Assembly: GCF_009017415.1 (NCBI RefSeq)
Contig: NC_092407.1
Span: 3,286,001 to 3,350,000, forward strand
From: Aspergillus flavus
Taxonomy: Eukaryota; Ascomycota; Eurotiomycetes; Eurotiales; Aspergillaceae
DNA length: 64,000 bases
Reading direction: 5' to 3'
A program made the position numbers and the translations under genes. Below, in pieces: positions 11,742 through 24,093 of the stretch (the stretch's first letter is position 1; every line of letters starts with the position of its first letter). Under the pieces are notes generated by a model. It was not told where the DNA came from. It ran no database searches and saw nothing but the letters and a program-made list of their open reading frames with translations.

Positions 11742-13903
11742 ATGACCCAACTTTTTGCCTCCAGTCCGTCCAATGTGTCGAACGAGAAACGTGGAAGCTT
11801 CCCTAGCCTCTCTCTCCCGTCCAAAAAACATACCAATGAGTCGAGCCATCTCCCGACAAAGATCAAGAACTTTTTTCGCATAAATAGCTCGAGCAGCAAT
11901 TCGTCTCATCACAGTCATAGCCACAGTGGCGATCGGGATAGAGAGGGCAGTCCTCACACCGGCGCCAAGACCGAATCTAAGTCTGCCTTCAGGCAATCGC
12001 GATTCCTCCCCACAATTGGTCGCAACCGCTCAACCACTGTTGCTAGCGAAGGTAACCCGCTGGATGAGGGAGTGTCTCCAACCGCAACAGCCAATCCGTA
12101 TTTCGTTCATCAGGGGCAACCTTCCTTACAGCATCGCAATGACGGCTCGGAGCCTTCCTCTCCGCCGGACACTCCAGAGCTACAGGTCGACGGTGTCTCC
12201 GCCGCCGAGCAGGCCACGACTGCCAACAAAACCGAATTAGCTCGAAAACTTCGCCGCGTCGCTTCCGCCCCGAATGCACAGGGTCTGTTTGCTCGGGGCG
12301 ACAATGATGGACGCCCTCAGACAGCTGAAACTGGAAACCAGCCCCCAGTGGAAGAAACCGACTCTCAGATCACTATCGCGGAGGATACAGTTGGGAGTCT
12401 CGCCGTACCTAAACTTGGTGCCGATGGCAAGATCCCGAGTCCCGGCGAGATTCGCAACCAGGTTGCCTTCCGCAGAACGTATAGCTCCAACTCGATCAAA
12501 ATTCGGAATGTGGAGGTTGGCCCAAGTAGTTTCGACAAGATCAAGTTGATCGGCAAAGGTGACGTGGGGAAAGTTTATCTCGTTCGCGAAAAGAAGACGA
12601 GCCGCTTATATGCTATGAAGGGTGAGTTTGCCGTGGTTTCAGTGCACAGACTAGGGCAGCCAAATGTTCTGGACATCTATCTTCTATACCCTTGCTGACA
12701 ATACCAGTCCTTAGCAAGAAAGAAATGATCAAACGAAACAAAATCAAGAGGGCTTTGGCCGAACAAGAGATCCTCGCCACAAGTAACCATCCTTTTATTG
12801 TCACGCTTTACCACTCTTTCCAGTCCGAGGATTATCTCTACTTATGTATGGAGTATTGTAGCGGTGGTGAATTTTTCCGAGGTGCGTATAGATTAGGATC
12901 TCCATCTCGAATGTCCGCTAATTTAGACTCTGTAGCTCTTCAGACCCGTCCAGGGAAATGCATTTCCGAAGACGCGGCGCGGTTCTATGCGGCGGAAGTT
13001 ACAGCCGCTTTAGAGTACCTCCATCTCATGGGCTTTATCTACCGTGACCTAAAGCCAGAGAGTATGTAATTCGCTGATACACTAATGATAGTAGCCATTA
13101 TACTAACGGTAGATTATTCAGACATTCTTCTGCATCAGTCTGGTCATATAATGCTGTCAGATTTCGACTTGTCCAAACAATCGGGTCCTGGTGGTGCACC
13201 CACCATGATTCCGGGGCGGAGCGGCAACTCGACGACGTCTTTGCCCACCATCGACACAAAGTCCTGCATTGCCGATTTCCGGACGAACTCCTTTGTAGGA
13301 ACGGAGGAGTACATTGCACCGGAGGTTATCAAGGGCTGCGGACATACCAGCGCAGTTGATTGGTGGACCCTTGGCATCTTAATTTATGAGATGCTTTACG
13401 GCACAACACCTTTCAAGGGTAAGAACAGGAACGCAACGTTTGGAAACATCCTCCGAGATGACGTACCATTCCCTGAACACGGGGGAGCCCAGCAAATTTC
13501 CAAGTGAGACTCTTTCATTTTCACATCAATGTGGCAAGCGCTAACACATGGCTATAGTATGTGTAAGTCTTTGATCCGTAAGTTGTTGATTAAAGATGAG
13601 ACGAAGCGTCTTGGAGCTCGTGCTGGTGCCTCGGACGTCAAGACCCACCCGTTCTTCCGGCAAACACAATGGGCACTTATTCGCCATATGAAGCCACCGA
13701 TGATTCCTCATCAAAGCCGAGGAACGGATACTCTAAATTTCCGCAATGTTAAAGAAAGCGCCAGCGTTGATATTGGCGGCAGCAACCCTACCAAGATGAA
13801 GGGTGTCCCCATGGATTCGGGTCTTGCCACGCCCAATGGGGAAGTGAACGACCCATTTGAAGAGTTCAACAGTGTTACTCTTCATCATGACGGAGATATG
13901 TAA
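11742..13903 (+). CDS. nrc2: Nrc-2/Fpk1/Kin82-type AGC serine/threonine kinase
   Basis: Five exons, 11742-12621, 12708-12881, 12936-13061, 13122-13503 and 13558-13903, give 635 residues. Introns are 54-86 nt; the 54-nt intron at 12882-12935 is in frame, but joining the exons restores GGEFFRALQ. Residues 1 to about 260 are Ser/His-rich and probably regulatory. The kinase domain starts near 271 with [11 protein letters not shown]. It has the catalytic Lys in YAMKVLSKKE, the catalytic loop YRDLKPEN, DFDLSK (about 406) in place of DFG, and [10 protein letters not shown], followed by an insert between the DFD and the activation segment. The DFD form and the insert are typical of the Nrc-2/Fpk1 subfamily. 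In yeast Fpk1/Fpk2 phosphorylate phospholipid flippases; Neurospora NRC-2 affects conidiation and polar growth. Those roles here are inferred from the family. Confidence 0.92.
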
Positions 13904-15738
13904 TTCGTCGACTGACGGATGCTACGGTGATCGTACTACTTTCTCGGTGCATGACCGATTAGACCGTTTGAGCATCCCTTGCATAGCTCTGGAGCTCATT
14001 TTACGACGATAACGCATGAAAGATCTGTGTATCCGAAGCAACAGTTTCATACAACTATAATCTGGAGTACGGGAGCTTAGAAATCTTTGTGGGTTTTTTA
14101 TCTTTTACTTTGTTGCTTGTTTGAAAAACTCGTTTGATTTTTCCGTTCTTTGATCTTCATCGGCTTGTGTCTGTGTACTACGGCTATTAAGCCTACTTCC
14201 TCTATGGTATGACCTTTCGGCTTCTTGCTTTTTTGACTATCCGGGCGCAGCGATGTACACGTTCTGCTTTTGCTCCTATTTATCACTCACTGCAAAGGGC
14301 GGCGTTTACGATTTCGGTTATATGGCAGAGCAGACTTTTTTGCGGATCATCTCATGCGATTGTTCGCCTGTGAACAGGCGAAGTAAAAAGGATACGAAGA
14401 CTTGATTTGGTATTTGTTTTTGCTTGCATTGGTTTTTTCTTTTCTTTCTTCCTGTGAAGACAACATTTGGATGTCTTGGTATTCATATGTTGACAGGCCC
14501 GGCGCCATGACGTATGTTAGAGCTACAACAACCATGAGATCCATTTCATTGCATTTATATGGACGAACAGTTGTTTCAACACTGCAAATCTCAGTGCGAC
14601 TTTTGCTGATGCTGGAGTAATGGGGCTGAATTTTGACCCCTGGAGATCTGATAGTAATGGGGCATTGACAACCTCTGCATGGAGTACCCATGACCCTCAT
14701 TCTTTGAACCCTGAGCCTTGACCCCCAGTTCTGATGCAACATGATGCACCACCACTCGGGTGATTCTTGACACTAACCAATGGAGTGTGAGGTTAGAGGC
14801 GACGATCACCATTGCGAGCACATTTCGAGAGGCTTCACGTGCCTTGCCACACTTTAACCACTTCACCACCGCATGTCTTCCAAATATATTGTACCGCAGT
14901 AGGGGTAATTTTACCGCGCCGAGGAATGGTCGAAGGATGTATAAAGGTTAGTCTCCTAGATACTCTGGCTTCTCACATTCTTTAGTAGCCACTTGGCCCT
15001 ATGAAAAGAGCCTTCAACCTTCATTGCTTTTACTACGAAATTTCATCTGCAAGACCCAAGCTTATCTGGCACCATCTCACCGTCTCACATGGCCAACCAT
15101 AATAGGGATCGATGTGACGTCGAGCGTTTGAACATTTCCAGCATTAGTTTCATACCCCAGATATTTTTCTATTTGGAGGACAGTGCTTCACTATGCGGAT
15201 GCGAAGCCGATAGGCTAGATCAGGTTTCTTTCTGACCCTAGTTTGCGATCTGAGCGTCCGTCACATCCCTTGGAATGTCCCAGCGGGTTTGTCTCCCGTG
15301 AAAACCTTCGGGATCATAGCCCGAGCGATAACTGCCATAGATCAAATAGCATGCCCTGGTTGTGCAAATCCTGTATGGAGGTCGGCCGAATGGTCACTTC
15401 TGATAGGCCCCAAATGTAACTCGGGAGGAGGGTCAACTGAACTACTTCTCTAGTCATCTATCACCGTGCCACCCGGTTTTTTATACCTTTCAAGCACTTG
15501 TACAATCATACCGGAGAAACCGATTCCAATTGTATAGGGCATACATAGGTGGTGGCGTACTGCACTACAGAGAAGAGAAGATATCTGGACCCCTTTGTTG
15601 AATCATAAGCTGTTATCTGATGGAGTTCCTTATTAATGGAGCATACTTTGCTACTTTTCCTCTGTAAAGGAGGGACTGGAACAGATTCGCATTCGAATGC
15701 ACTACATATAACTATACGAACAAATGTCACCTTGTTTC
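13904..15738. other. Intergenic region between convergent kinase and GH127 genes
   Basis: About 1.8 kb between two genes that converge, long for a 3'-3' spacer. Several short frames occur (for example 14347-14742 minus), but none shows a recognisable family or convincing splice structure. A long 3' UTR or an unrecognised RNA gene is possible. Confidence 0.4.
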
Positions 15739-17921
15739 TCAATGTGACTGCCCAGGGAGATTCAGCTTGGGCAAAGAGACTGTGGGCACCTCTGCCATAT
15801 GAAGAGGAGCACTGGCAAAAGGGACAAATCTGGCTACAAATGGCTCACCCTCGGTAGTGACCTCTGTTGGGACTCCATGCGCAGCCCCGTTCACCACCGG
15901 CCATGCAATCCGGGTCGCCGCAACCGAGATAACCATCGGCGGGGCGCCACGCGCGTATATCGGGTTAGGAAGTGGGCTTTCTGGGTCCGTGTCGCGATTA
16001 GCCCAGTGTGTGACGATCTGAGAGGGATCAATAGCCACTCGCCACTCAGCTTCCTCCTTGGGAATGAGCATACGATCGCGAAGTTGGGGGTACGTTGAAT
16101 CCGTTGGCAAAGGATCCACGTTCTTTTTCCAATGAGTGGGTGCTGTGCTAGTCTCGGTGTAGGCAATATCGAGGGCGTAGAGCAACGAACCCCAGTAGAT
16201 GGAGACGGCAGAGGATAACGGCCGGTTTACGACCCGGACTTCAGTACCAAGCGTGACAGTGACTTGCGACGACCCGGTTGGAACTGTGAAATGGAAGACG
16301 TCGTCGTGTTCGCGCACTAGGGGGATTACACGTCCACCTGGCAGGTTGGCGCGCGAGGATGCCGTCGCCCAGCTAGGAAGTCGAGTATAGAAATCGAAGC
16401 TCTTTGTGGTAGTGAACTTATAACTGATTATCTGGTCAAATGGATAGTGAGTATCGGCTGTGACGGAGGCATGTCCCCCATCGAGCTCTATGGAGGTCTC
16501 AGCAGGGATGAGGAAGCGATGGATCAGGCCATTGCCACCTTTACGAACAAAGGCAGAGCAGACCAGCTTTGGGAGGCCTTGGTGATGATTTACCAAGCAG
16601 CACGGCTACATTATCTCGAAAGGTCAGCCAATAAATCTCGGGCATATACACTTGATCACATCGGGAAAAGTGCAGGGCTTTACATACGTAGTCTGGTTCC
16701 AGTCCGAAGATATTGCCATACGGGCTCACATCATAGAAGGGTCGACCGTCCAGTCGCTTGATCCATGGCTGATTGGACTGGGTTACATATTGATGGGTCC
16801 ACCAGTCCGGCGAAATACCCCCTGGTAGGGCATTGAAAGCTGCCTGCTCTGTGAGATCGGCGTAGTCGTTGTCACCGAAGAGACGATGCAGCCAGGAGAG
16901 GGAAAACATTAACTCCACAGCCATGCACAACTCTGTACCTCGTTGTGGACCCAACCCTCCAAGAAATTCATCGCTCGTTATAGAGCCAGACGGGGTGCCA
17001 TGGTAGCGAAAGGCCATGTCTACGGCCTCCCGGGTTTGGCGGGCGAGCTTCTCATCGTGGTTCATCCGGTATTTCTGCGCCATATACCGCAACCCTAGGC
17101 CAGTATATGTCAGTAGGGCTGATTTAATATGTCATGAGGACAGTGCGTGTAAGTAATTATCTGTGCTAACCTTGAGCCACGTTGATTCCATGTTGGAAAT
17201 TAGGCTGAGGTTTAATAGACGCTGAGGTAGGAAACGCTCCTGGGACAAAGAACTTGGACCAGTCACGACCACCGATCTCAGCCCCTGTCCACATCAAGTC
17301 CATAGTATTCCAGATAACCGATCGGTTCTCCTCGGCTACATTCTCGTAGAGCCACTGGAGGGTGGTGGAAAGTTCATGAGCCCGGGCCAGCCCAAACTTG
17401 AGCGGATCAAAGCGATCTCCCTCATGTGACAGATGACCCTGATAATCATTTTGGATCATTATATGCGCCAGACGGGTAAATCGCAGCATAGAATTGATAA
17501 TTTCATCTCTGCGTCCCGGCTCAGCCTGCGCGTGAGCAGCCATACCAAGAAGCAGAAGACATCGCGCCCACAGCCCTCGGGTTTCTTTGGTGGTTTCAGG
17601 ACCCAACCAGCCATCGTCAGCCTGGTGAGTGATCACGTAGTCAAGAAACTGACTCGCTTGGGCTTTGAGTCGCTCATCGTTTAGGGTGTATGCCAACGGC
17701 ACAATTCCGTTGTACCAGTAGGGAGCTGCTTCGTTCAGCTCACTATACTCTTCCGAGCCACCGAGCCAGGAGCTGTTCTTGACATAGCGGTAGAATTCGA
17801 ACATGTGGCCAGCTAGCCCATCAGCTGCCAGTCGAAGTTGATCTTTCACCCATCCGCGTGGCTTGATTGCACCGACTGGGATTTCCCCATATTTAAACGA
17901 CACCAGCTTTGCAGATGCCAT
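15739..17921 (-). CDS. GH127-like (DUF1680) beta-L-arabinofuranosidase-type protein
   Basis: Three exons, 17921-17171, 17094-16688 and 16605-15739, give 674 residues. Introns are 76 and 82 nt, with GTTAGC and GTATGT donors and CTGAC branch sites. The N-terminus reads VGAIKPRGWVKDQL, usual for the family's (alpha/alpha)6 barrel. The predicted catalytic zinc-cysteine site is present: Glu305 and Cys307 in GTELCMAVE, and adjacent Cys388-Cys389 in PCCLVNHHQG. These match in order and spacing the Glu338, Cys340, Cys417 and Cys418 of Bifidobacterium HypBA1, where one Cys is the nucleophile. The C-terminal third has the beta-sandwich pattern (YPFDQIISYKF, FDFYTRLPSW). No signal peptide is visible, so it is predicted to be cytoplasmic. 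The likely substrate is beta-L-arabinofuranosides, such as those linked to plant hydroxyproline glycoproteins, but the fungal branch could differ. It diverges from an amino-acid permease. Confidence 0.88.
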
Positions 17922-18645
17922 GATAGCCGAATGAACCCCAGGTCTACATGAAATAAACTGACCTCAGATTCATCAGGATACGACTGGAGAATAAAGAGAA
18001 TTTCTAGGAAAGTATGGACTCTGCTAGAAACCACCCCCCGTGGAAAAATGCTACTGCTCTCGAAAGAGATTATATTGGTGTTCGAGTCTCATGGAGCGGA
18101 ACACACTCCGAATGGTGGGATAAGCTAAAGGATCTTCATTGACAAAGAGGAGAAAACAGGCGCTCTAAGCAAGGATGCTGTATTCTTTCATTGGTTGGCC
18201 CATTTACCGGCTCATTGATATAACCTTACAATGAGACCTTGCTGATAATAACTGGGAGTAAGTTCTCGGATAAGCACTCTAACCTCGGGAAGTGATACCG
18301 AAGCCCCTTGCCCCAGATTTAGGACGATTGGACATAGATCTGGTAATTATCCGGTGTTGGACGTCATTGCTCAAGTAGACAAAAACGGGCGATACGTACA
18401 TACAGCTGTGATGCGGCTATGTGGAGACACTGAGTATATAGATAGTGTCCGATGGGACCAGATCCACTGGAACACTGCTCCACTTATGCATACTATTTCT
18501 TGAGGCATTACTACTCAGAATCACTATCAGGCCCATCCAGCGACGATATTGTCCCCTCTTATGGAATCGGTAGGGCGTTGCCAGCCTTGCATTCTTCGAC
18601 ATTTGCAACTATATCTGAATATAGTTCCTCTCTACACAGGCCATC
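17922..18645. promoter_or_regulatory. Shared divergent promoter of GH127-like gene and permease, with GATA motifs
   Basis: A 724 bp region between start codons that face away from each other. It holds GATAAG at 18119-18124 and 18269-18274 and GATAAT at 18244-18249, the core recognised by AreA/NIT2-type nitrogen regulators (HGATAR; only the 18244 site has the full TGATAA context). Such short motifs occur by chance, so shared nitrogen control is a hypothesis. Confidence 0.45.
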
Positions 18646-20286
18646 ATGATCAAAGCAATTAAGGAAGATGGCATTATTCAACCCCCGAAGTCGGTATCAG
18701 CCGACAAGGACGAGGTTGGTCATGTTGCCGAGTACAACGAACAAGATCATGGTGCGGACTCGGAGCTATCACGCTCACTGGAGTCCCGACACTTATTAAT
18801 GTTCTCGATCGGATCGTCGATCGGAATGGCCCTGTGGCTGGGGTCCGGTACTTCGCTGATCAACGGTGGACCCGCTGCTATATTCCTAGGCTATTGTATC
18901 GCAGGTTCCATCGCATGGGCACTCAGCCAAGCAATCGGCGAGCTGGCAGTTCTCTATCCCTTGGCCTCAGCATTCCCACAATGGGCTACCAAATTCATCG
19001 ATAAAGCTCCTGCTTTTACAGTGGGATGGGCGTACTGGTTTTCAGCATCGATTACCCTCGCAAACGAGCTTCAGGGCGTGGTTACAGTCCTAAGCTTCTG
19101 GACGCAATCTGTGCCGACTGCGGTATGGCTCTCCGTATTTTTGGTGGTTATCCTAATCATCGTTATATGTGCCGTCAAGATATTCGGAGAGGCGGAGGCC
19201 GTCATGTCGACAATCAAGTTATTCTGGGTTGTGGTGGTGATTATAAGCTGCATCATCATTAGTGCTGGCGGCGCACCTAATCATCATAAGACTGGATTTG
19301 AGTACTGGAACTCCATGCCCTTTACCAATGGCTTCAAAGGGTTCCTCTCTGTTATGGGAACCTGTATTTTCGCCATGGGCGGCACTGAATTCAGCGGTAT
19401 CGCTGCTGCTGAAGCCCGTAATCCGTTAAAATCAGTTCCCAAAGCTGTCAATTCAATTTGGCTTCGTTTAACGCTCTTCTATGTTGTTGGTGGCCTGATG
19501 GTAACTATTACCGTCTCGCCCAAAGACCCAGACCTCTTCGGTGGGAAGGGGATCAACGCCAGCCCCTATGTGATTGCTTTTCGCAATGCCGGTATCCCCG
19601 GCCTAGCACACGCGATGAACGCAATTATTTTCATCAGCGTAGTTTCTTCCGGGAATGCACAAGCATACGCTGCTACTCGTACGGTTGTCGGTCTGGCAAA
19701 TATCGACATGGCACCAGCCATTTTTAAGAAGTGTGACCGGCTGGGACGCCCATGGGCGGCCATCTTTATCACATTCCTCGTGGGAGGCGGCCTATGCTAT
19801 CTCAACGTCACAAATTCAGGTGCAACGGTATTTGGATGGTTTTCGAACCTGACTGCCTTGTGCATTCTCTGGCTCTGGGGCACGATCTTTCTATCTCATT
19901 TGCGGTTCCGTATGGCCTGGAAGGCCCAGGGCCGTTCACTTGACGACCTCCCATGGAGATCGTGGGCAGGACTATTTGGAACTGTTTATGGGTTGGCCTG
20001 GTGTATGCTGTTGGTTGTTGTTGAGTTTTACTTGGCCGTGTGGCCTCTGAATAAAAAGAGCAGTGCTGAAAACTTCTTTGCGAACTATATATCGATCGTT
20101 GCAATTGTCGGTCTATATGTCGGTAGTAAGATTTACTATCGAGGTCCGCTATGGATCCATGCGAACAACATCGACTTGAACACAGGCCGCAGGCACTACA
20201 TGAGCGAAGATTTGGAAGCTCGGGCCAAATCGAGTTCAGGGATAAAGAAGATTGCCGGATTTATCATGGGAGAGTCGAAGGTATAG
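18646..20286 (+). CDS. Amino-acid permease, APC/YAT family
   Basis: Intronless, 546 residues, with about 12 predicted transmembrane helices. The hydrophilic N-terminal tail is about 45 residues and is followed by SIGSSIGMALWLGSG in helix 1, the unwound substrate-binding segment of the APC fold. The pattern GTEFSGIAAAEARNPLKSVPKA in the middle is typical of fungal plasma-membrane amino-acid permeases (Gap1/Agp-like group). Lysines in both tails could be ubiquitination sites for endocytic control. The usual helix-1 G-T-G-L sequence appears as G-M-A-L-W, suggesting altered specificity. It diverges from the GH127-like gene across a promoter with GATA sites, so its cargo might be an amino acid released from a glycosylated peptide, such as hydroxyproline; this is inference. 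Confidence 0.9.
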   Translation: MIKAIKEDGIIQPPKSVSADKDEVGHVAEYNEQDHGADSELSRSLESRHLLMFSIGSSIGMALWLGSGTSLINGGPAAIFLGYCIAGSIAWALSQAIGELAVLYPLASAFPQWATKFIDKAPAFTVGWAYWFSASITLANELQGVVTVLSFWTQSVPTAVWLSVFLVVILIIVICAVKIFGEAEAVMSTIKLFWVVVVIISCIIISAGGAPNHHKTGFEYWNSMPFTNGFKGFLSVMGTCIFAMGGTEFSGIAAAEARNPLKSVPKAVNSIWLRLTLFYVVGGLMVTITVSPKDPDLFGGKGINASPYVIAFRNAGIPGLAHAMNAIIFISVVSSGNAQAYAATRTVVGLANIDMAPAIFKKCDRLGRPWAAIFITFLVGGGLCYLNVTNSGATVFGWFSNLTALCILWLWGTIFLSHLRFRMAWKAQGRSLDDLPWRSWAGLFGTVYGLAWCMLLVVVEFYLAVWPLNKKSSAENFFANYISIVAIVGLYVGSKIYYRGPLWIHANNIDLNTGRRHYMSEDLEARAKSSSGIKKIAGFIMGESKV

Positions 20287-21098
20287 AACCGAGCGATGTG
20301 GTCTAGTCCAGCGGAGTTGTATAGGTTATCCAGGCTATATTCGATCTACGTAGCTGACTATTTATGCATGCTCATATTTCTCAGTCAAATGTTTAGTCTG
20401 GAAGTAGAACGTAGTCCTCTAGTATAAAGACAATAGACAAGCGCATCGCCAGTCACTTGGTCGTCCAAATTCCTCTCCGACACTACCAAAGGGCAGCTCG
20501 ATTACCCAGCCAACACTGAGACAACTTTATGCATTTACATCTACGATGCTGGCATCAGTCCGTGTTCGGCATTCGAATATGTTTCCTCAGACTTTAATCA
20601 CACAGACAATGGCCAACCATATCCTAACCCTAGTACCATCTATTTAACCGGCAAACCACACTCGTGGGACTTGATTATCCATGTCTCAGGATATTTTACC
20701 GAAATGAGGAGATCTGCACGTTAGAGTCGCGCTGTATACTAAATTGATTAATTACTCCGCACAGGAATGAAGCACTCCTACTGATAACATAGCAGTTCAC
20801 CCAATAATCCTTTGGGATAGTCATAGCCCGAGCCTAACCCGCGTGATATCGACTGATGTAACCGTACCATGTCAGCTCGGTAGATAAGCCCTAACGAGCA
20901 AATTAATATATTAAATCTTCGGGACCTGATCCCGTCCTTCGGATCAGTTAACGAGGGAGAGTATTGTACAAAGGTAGATGTAGATAAAAAAAAAGCAGCT
21001 TGGAAAGATAACTCGACCAGCAAAGTAAACCATACCCTTTCTATCTCAAGTACGAAATACAGTAAACATTATAGAACCCATCTACTCAATATCCTAAA
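20287..21098. other. Intergenic region, permease terminator and carboxypeptidase promoter
   Basis: About 0.8 kb between genes on the same strand. Apart from a short A-run near 20988-20996 I see no RNA gene, repeat or credible open frame. Confidence 0.5.
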
Positions 21099-23020
21099 AT
21101 GCGAATACAACTCAATCTCCTATTAGCAAGTGCAATAACAACAATCCTCGCAGTCAATCCACGAGATGCGCCCAAAGAGCCGACCGGCGTCAAAACCATC
21201 ACCAGCCTGAACGGCAGCACGATTCGGTACAAGGAGCCCGGCGAAGAAGGCATCTGTGAAACTACCCCAGGAGTCAAATCCTACAGCGGCTACATTGATA
21301 TAACGTTGGATATCCATGTGTTCTTCTGGTTCTTTGAATCGAAGCGCGACCCAAAGCATGATCCGGTTACGCTTTGGCTGAATGGAGGGCCGGGGAGTGA
21401 TTCGCTTATTGGGCTGTTCGAAGAATTGGGCCCTTGTACTGTTGCGGAGAATATGACAACGGTTCTTCGTGATCATTCTTGGACGGAGGTTTCTAATCTG
21501 TTGTTTCTTTCTCAGCCTGTGGGGACGGGTATGTGGTTTACCGTAGTATCTGGTGGATTGACTGTGCTGATCAGGTTTTAGGGTTCTCTTATAGCACGAA
21601 GGAGGTTGGATCCTTGGATCCTACTTATTTGACGGTCGAGTCGACTACCAATAAGACGGAAGAAGGGCGGTGGTCTGTCATCAATGTCACTGCGCTGGAC
21701 ACGAGCCGTTTGGCGGCTGAGTCTGCGTGGGAGCTTCTTCAAGGCTTTTATAGTGCACTTCCAAATCTAGATGCAGATGTGGAGTCGACGGATTTCAATC
21801 TCTGGTATTTTCAAGCCTGAATAAATGCTGTCCTGAATCCATACAGCTGACTTAATAACTAGGACCGAATCATTTGGTGGCCACTGGGGTCCCAGTTTCT
21901 CCACATACTTCTATGAGCAAAACGAGAAGCTCCCTGAAGATGGCTCGAAAGGTCGCAAACTCAAATTCAAGTCTCTTGGGATCATAAACGGCATCATTGA
22001 TGAGCCGACACAGACGAAGTACCTACTTGAGTTCACAAAGAAGAACACATACGGGGTACAGCTTATCAACGACACAGTCTATGACCACGGTGCCTTCAGC
22101 CTCAATATGCCAGACGGTTGTCAAGACCAGCTTGACTACTGTAACTGGATGAAGCGGGAAAATTCCATTGTCCGTCGGTCAGCGTGTGCGGCCGCTCAAT
22201 ACATCTGTCAGACCACAGTAGAAGGCCTATACTATCGCTTCGGTGATCGTGGAACCTATGATATCGTACGTCTGACACTATCTACATCACACATTGATAG
22301 CTAATCAGGCAACAAACAGCGGAAACCAACCGGACAAGACGTTCCCCCAAGTTACTGGCGTGTAAGTGTTTTACATACCCTCCATATCCAACTTTCTTGA
22401 CAATGATATACAACATAGGACTACCTCAATACCGCCCCCGTTCAAAATGCCCTCGGAGTAGATCTAAACTACACCTCAAGTAACCTAATCTACACAGCCT
22501 TCAGTCTGTCCGGCGACTTCGCAGCGCCATATCTCCCCGACCTTGAAAAGCTCCTGGAACTGGACATCCAGATCTCCCTAGTCTACGGCGACGCCGACTA
22601 CATCTGCAACTGGCTCGGCGGGGAGGCAATCTCCAAGGTCGCCAAATGGTCGGGACAAGAAGCGTTCAACAATGCAGGGTATACTGACCTCGTGGTGGAT
22701 GGAACCGCATACGGTGAAACTCGACAGTATGGAAAGCTGAGCTTTACCCGTGTTTGGGAGGCTGGACACGAAGTTCCTTGTATGAGTTTCCTTTTTTCCT
22801 TGTTTCTCTATTCCATAATGTTTTGGAATGCTGATCTAGGGGTGGGCTAGACTTCCAACCGGCTGCTGCGTTGCAGATCTTTAATAGGACTATTAATGGG
22901 TTTGATATTGCTACAGGGGAAGTCGAGGTCTCCCCTGATAGTGATTATGCGACGAACGGCACTGCTGAGACCACTCATACTACTACTTTGCCTCCTCTTG
23001 CTTCATCAACCTCGGGTTGA
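21099..23020 (+). CDS. Secreted serine carboxypeptidase, family S10
   Basis: Six exons, 21099-21528, 21582-21804, 21863-22265, 22320-22361, 22419-22779 and 22851-23020, give 542 residues; introns are 53-71 nt. Exon 4 is only 42 nt. A signal peptide covers about residues 1-18 (hydrophobic LLLASAITTILA). The fold markers are WLNGGPGSDS and VGTGFSYS. The catalytic triad is Ser221 in TESFGGHWGP, Asp426 in GDADYICNW and His483 in WEAGHEVP. It resembles the carboxypeptidase S1-like group, which removes C-terminal residues at acidic pH. The C-terminus ends in a short Thr/Ser/Pro-rich tail without a hydrophobic GPI signal, so it is probably secreted and O-glycosylated. At the last junction the second of two nearby TAG acceptors (22850) is needed to keep the frame and restore EVPYFQP. 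Confidence 0.92.
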
Positions 23021-24093
23021 TGGATATAGAGGGCTTTTAGTCATGAATTGGAGGATACATGTTGAGCAGAATCCCGAGGTTTTCCGCTGATGGTTCCTCT
23101 CTCGCTGGGAATGAAATGATGGACGGCGAGCTATATGGTTAAGGATCAGAGCTCATGTGATGAAGGTTCGCTTTACACGAGAATTGTCTAGAGTCGTTAA
23201 CCTGAAAGATCAATTTGGGATGGTTGCTGGCGAGATCAAGACGTCCTTGGCTAAAGATGTAAGCCATAGACCATAGACAAAAGCTTTCTACCGAGCTCGT
23301 GTTTAATCAATGATGCTATATAAATTCGACAGGAGGGATGGTTCGTGATATCCCGAAGACCATATTGAACTTCATACATAACCATATAGTAGCTACCACT
23401 TATAGTATGCATAAGGTACATTTATAAGGTCTGTTAAGAGGATATATAGAAGATAGCAGTGGATGTACATACAGATACACTGTTATGTCCGATCGTATGT
23501 ATGTACTTCTAAGCAAATATCAGACTATACTATATTAGGAAGAAAACTCTGTCATGTGATGTAAACCTAAGCCTAGTGTAGAAGGCGGTACTTGATGAAA
23601 GCTGGCGCTAGTTCGACCTCATCAACGCAATAAGGCTTTTTACCAATATTGTAGACCACTTCTATCTCCACATATAGGGATCCATTTGAGTCCAGGATAC
23701 TTTTAAAAATTTATGTAAATTAAGCGACGCGTTTTGAACTTACTACCCTCTGTCCAGGTTTGGTATTGGCCGTGTTGTGATGTCCTCCTAAACTATACAC
23801 ATTTCGAACAGGGAGTTGAGAAAGTGTACAATTTATTCTGCCGCATGATCCAGTAGTCGCCGCCTGCTTGATCGGGCCAGCCCAATGGGTCCCAAGATAT
23901 ACACGGAGTATTATCGATTGACGATAGAAAACACGCCGCAACCCAAACAAATAAATTAGGCTTCGGTACACCACACCCCACCAGTCGATCTACATACCGT
24001 AATTGAGGGCTCTTGTGGAAGAAATATTTCCGTTATATATCATTCTATTCTAGTTCAAAAGGGTCTCATTATAAAATCCATTTTCCAGTCACT
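23021..24093. other. Intergenic region before dad3
   Basis: About 1.1 kb of AT-rich sequence between genes on the same strand. Short minus-strand frames at 23720-23981 have no family resemblance. No RNA gene seen. Confidence 0.45.

Noticed and set aside
14347..14742. 131-residue minus-strand open frame in the convergent spacer
   Set aside because: No family resemblance, no splice context and poor codon pattern; likely chance.
11742..20286. Kinase, GH127-like gene and permease as one metabolic cluster
   Set aside because: The kinase is a conserved growth regulator on the other side of a 1.8 kb convergent spacer; only the last two genes share a promoter.
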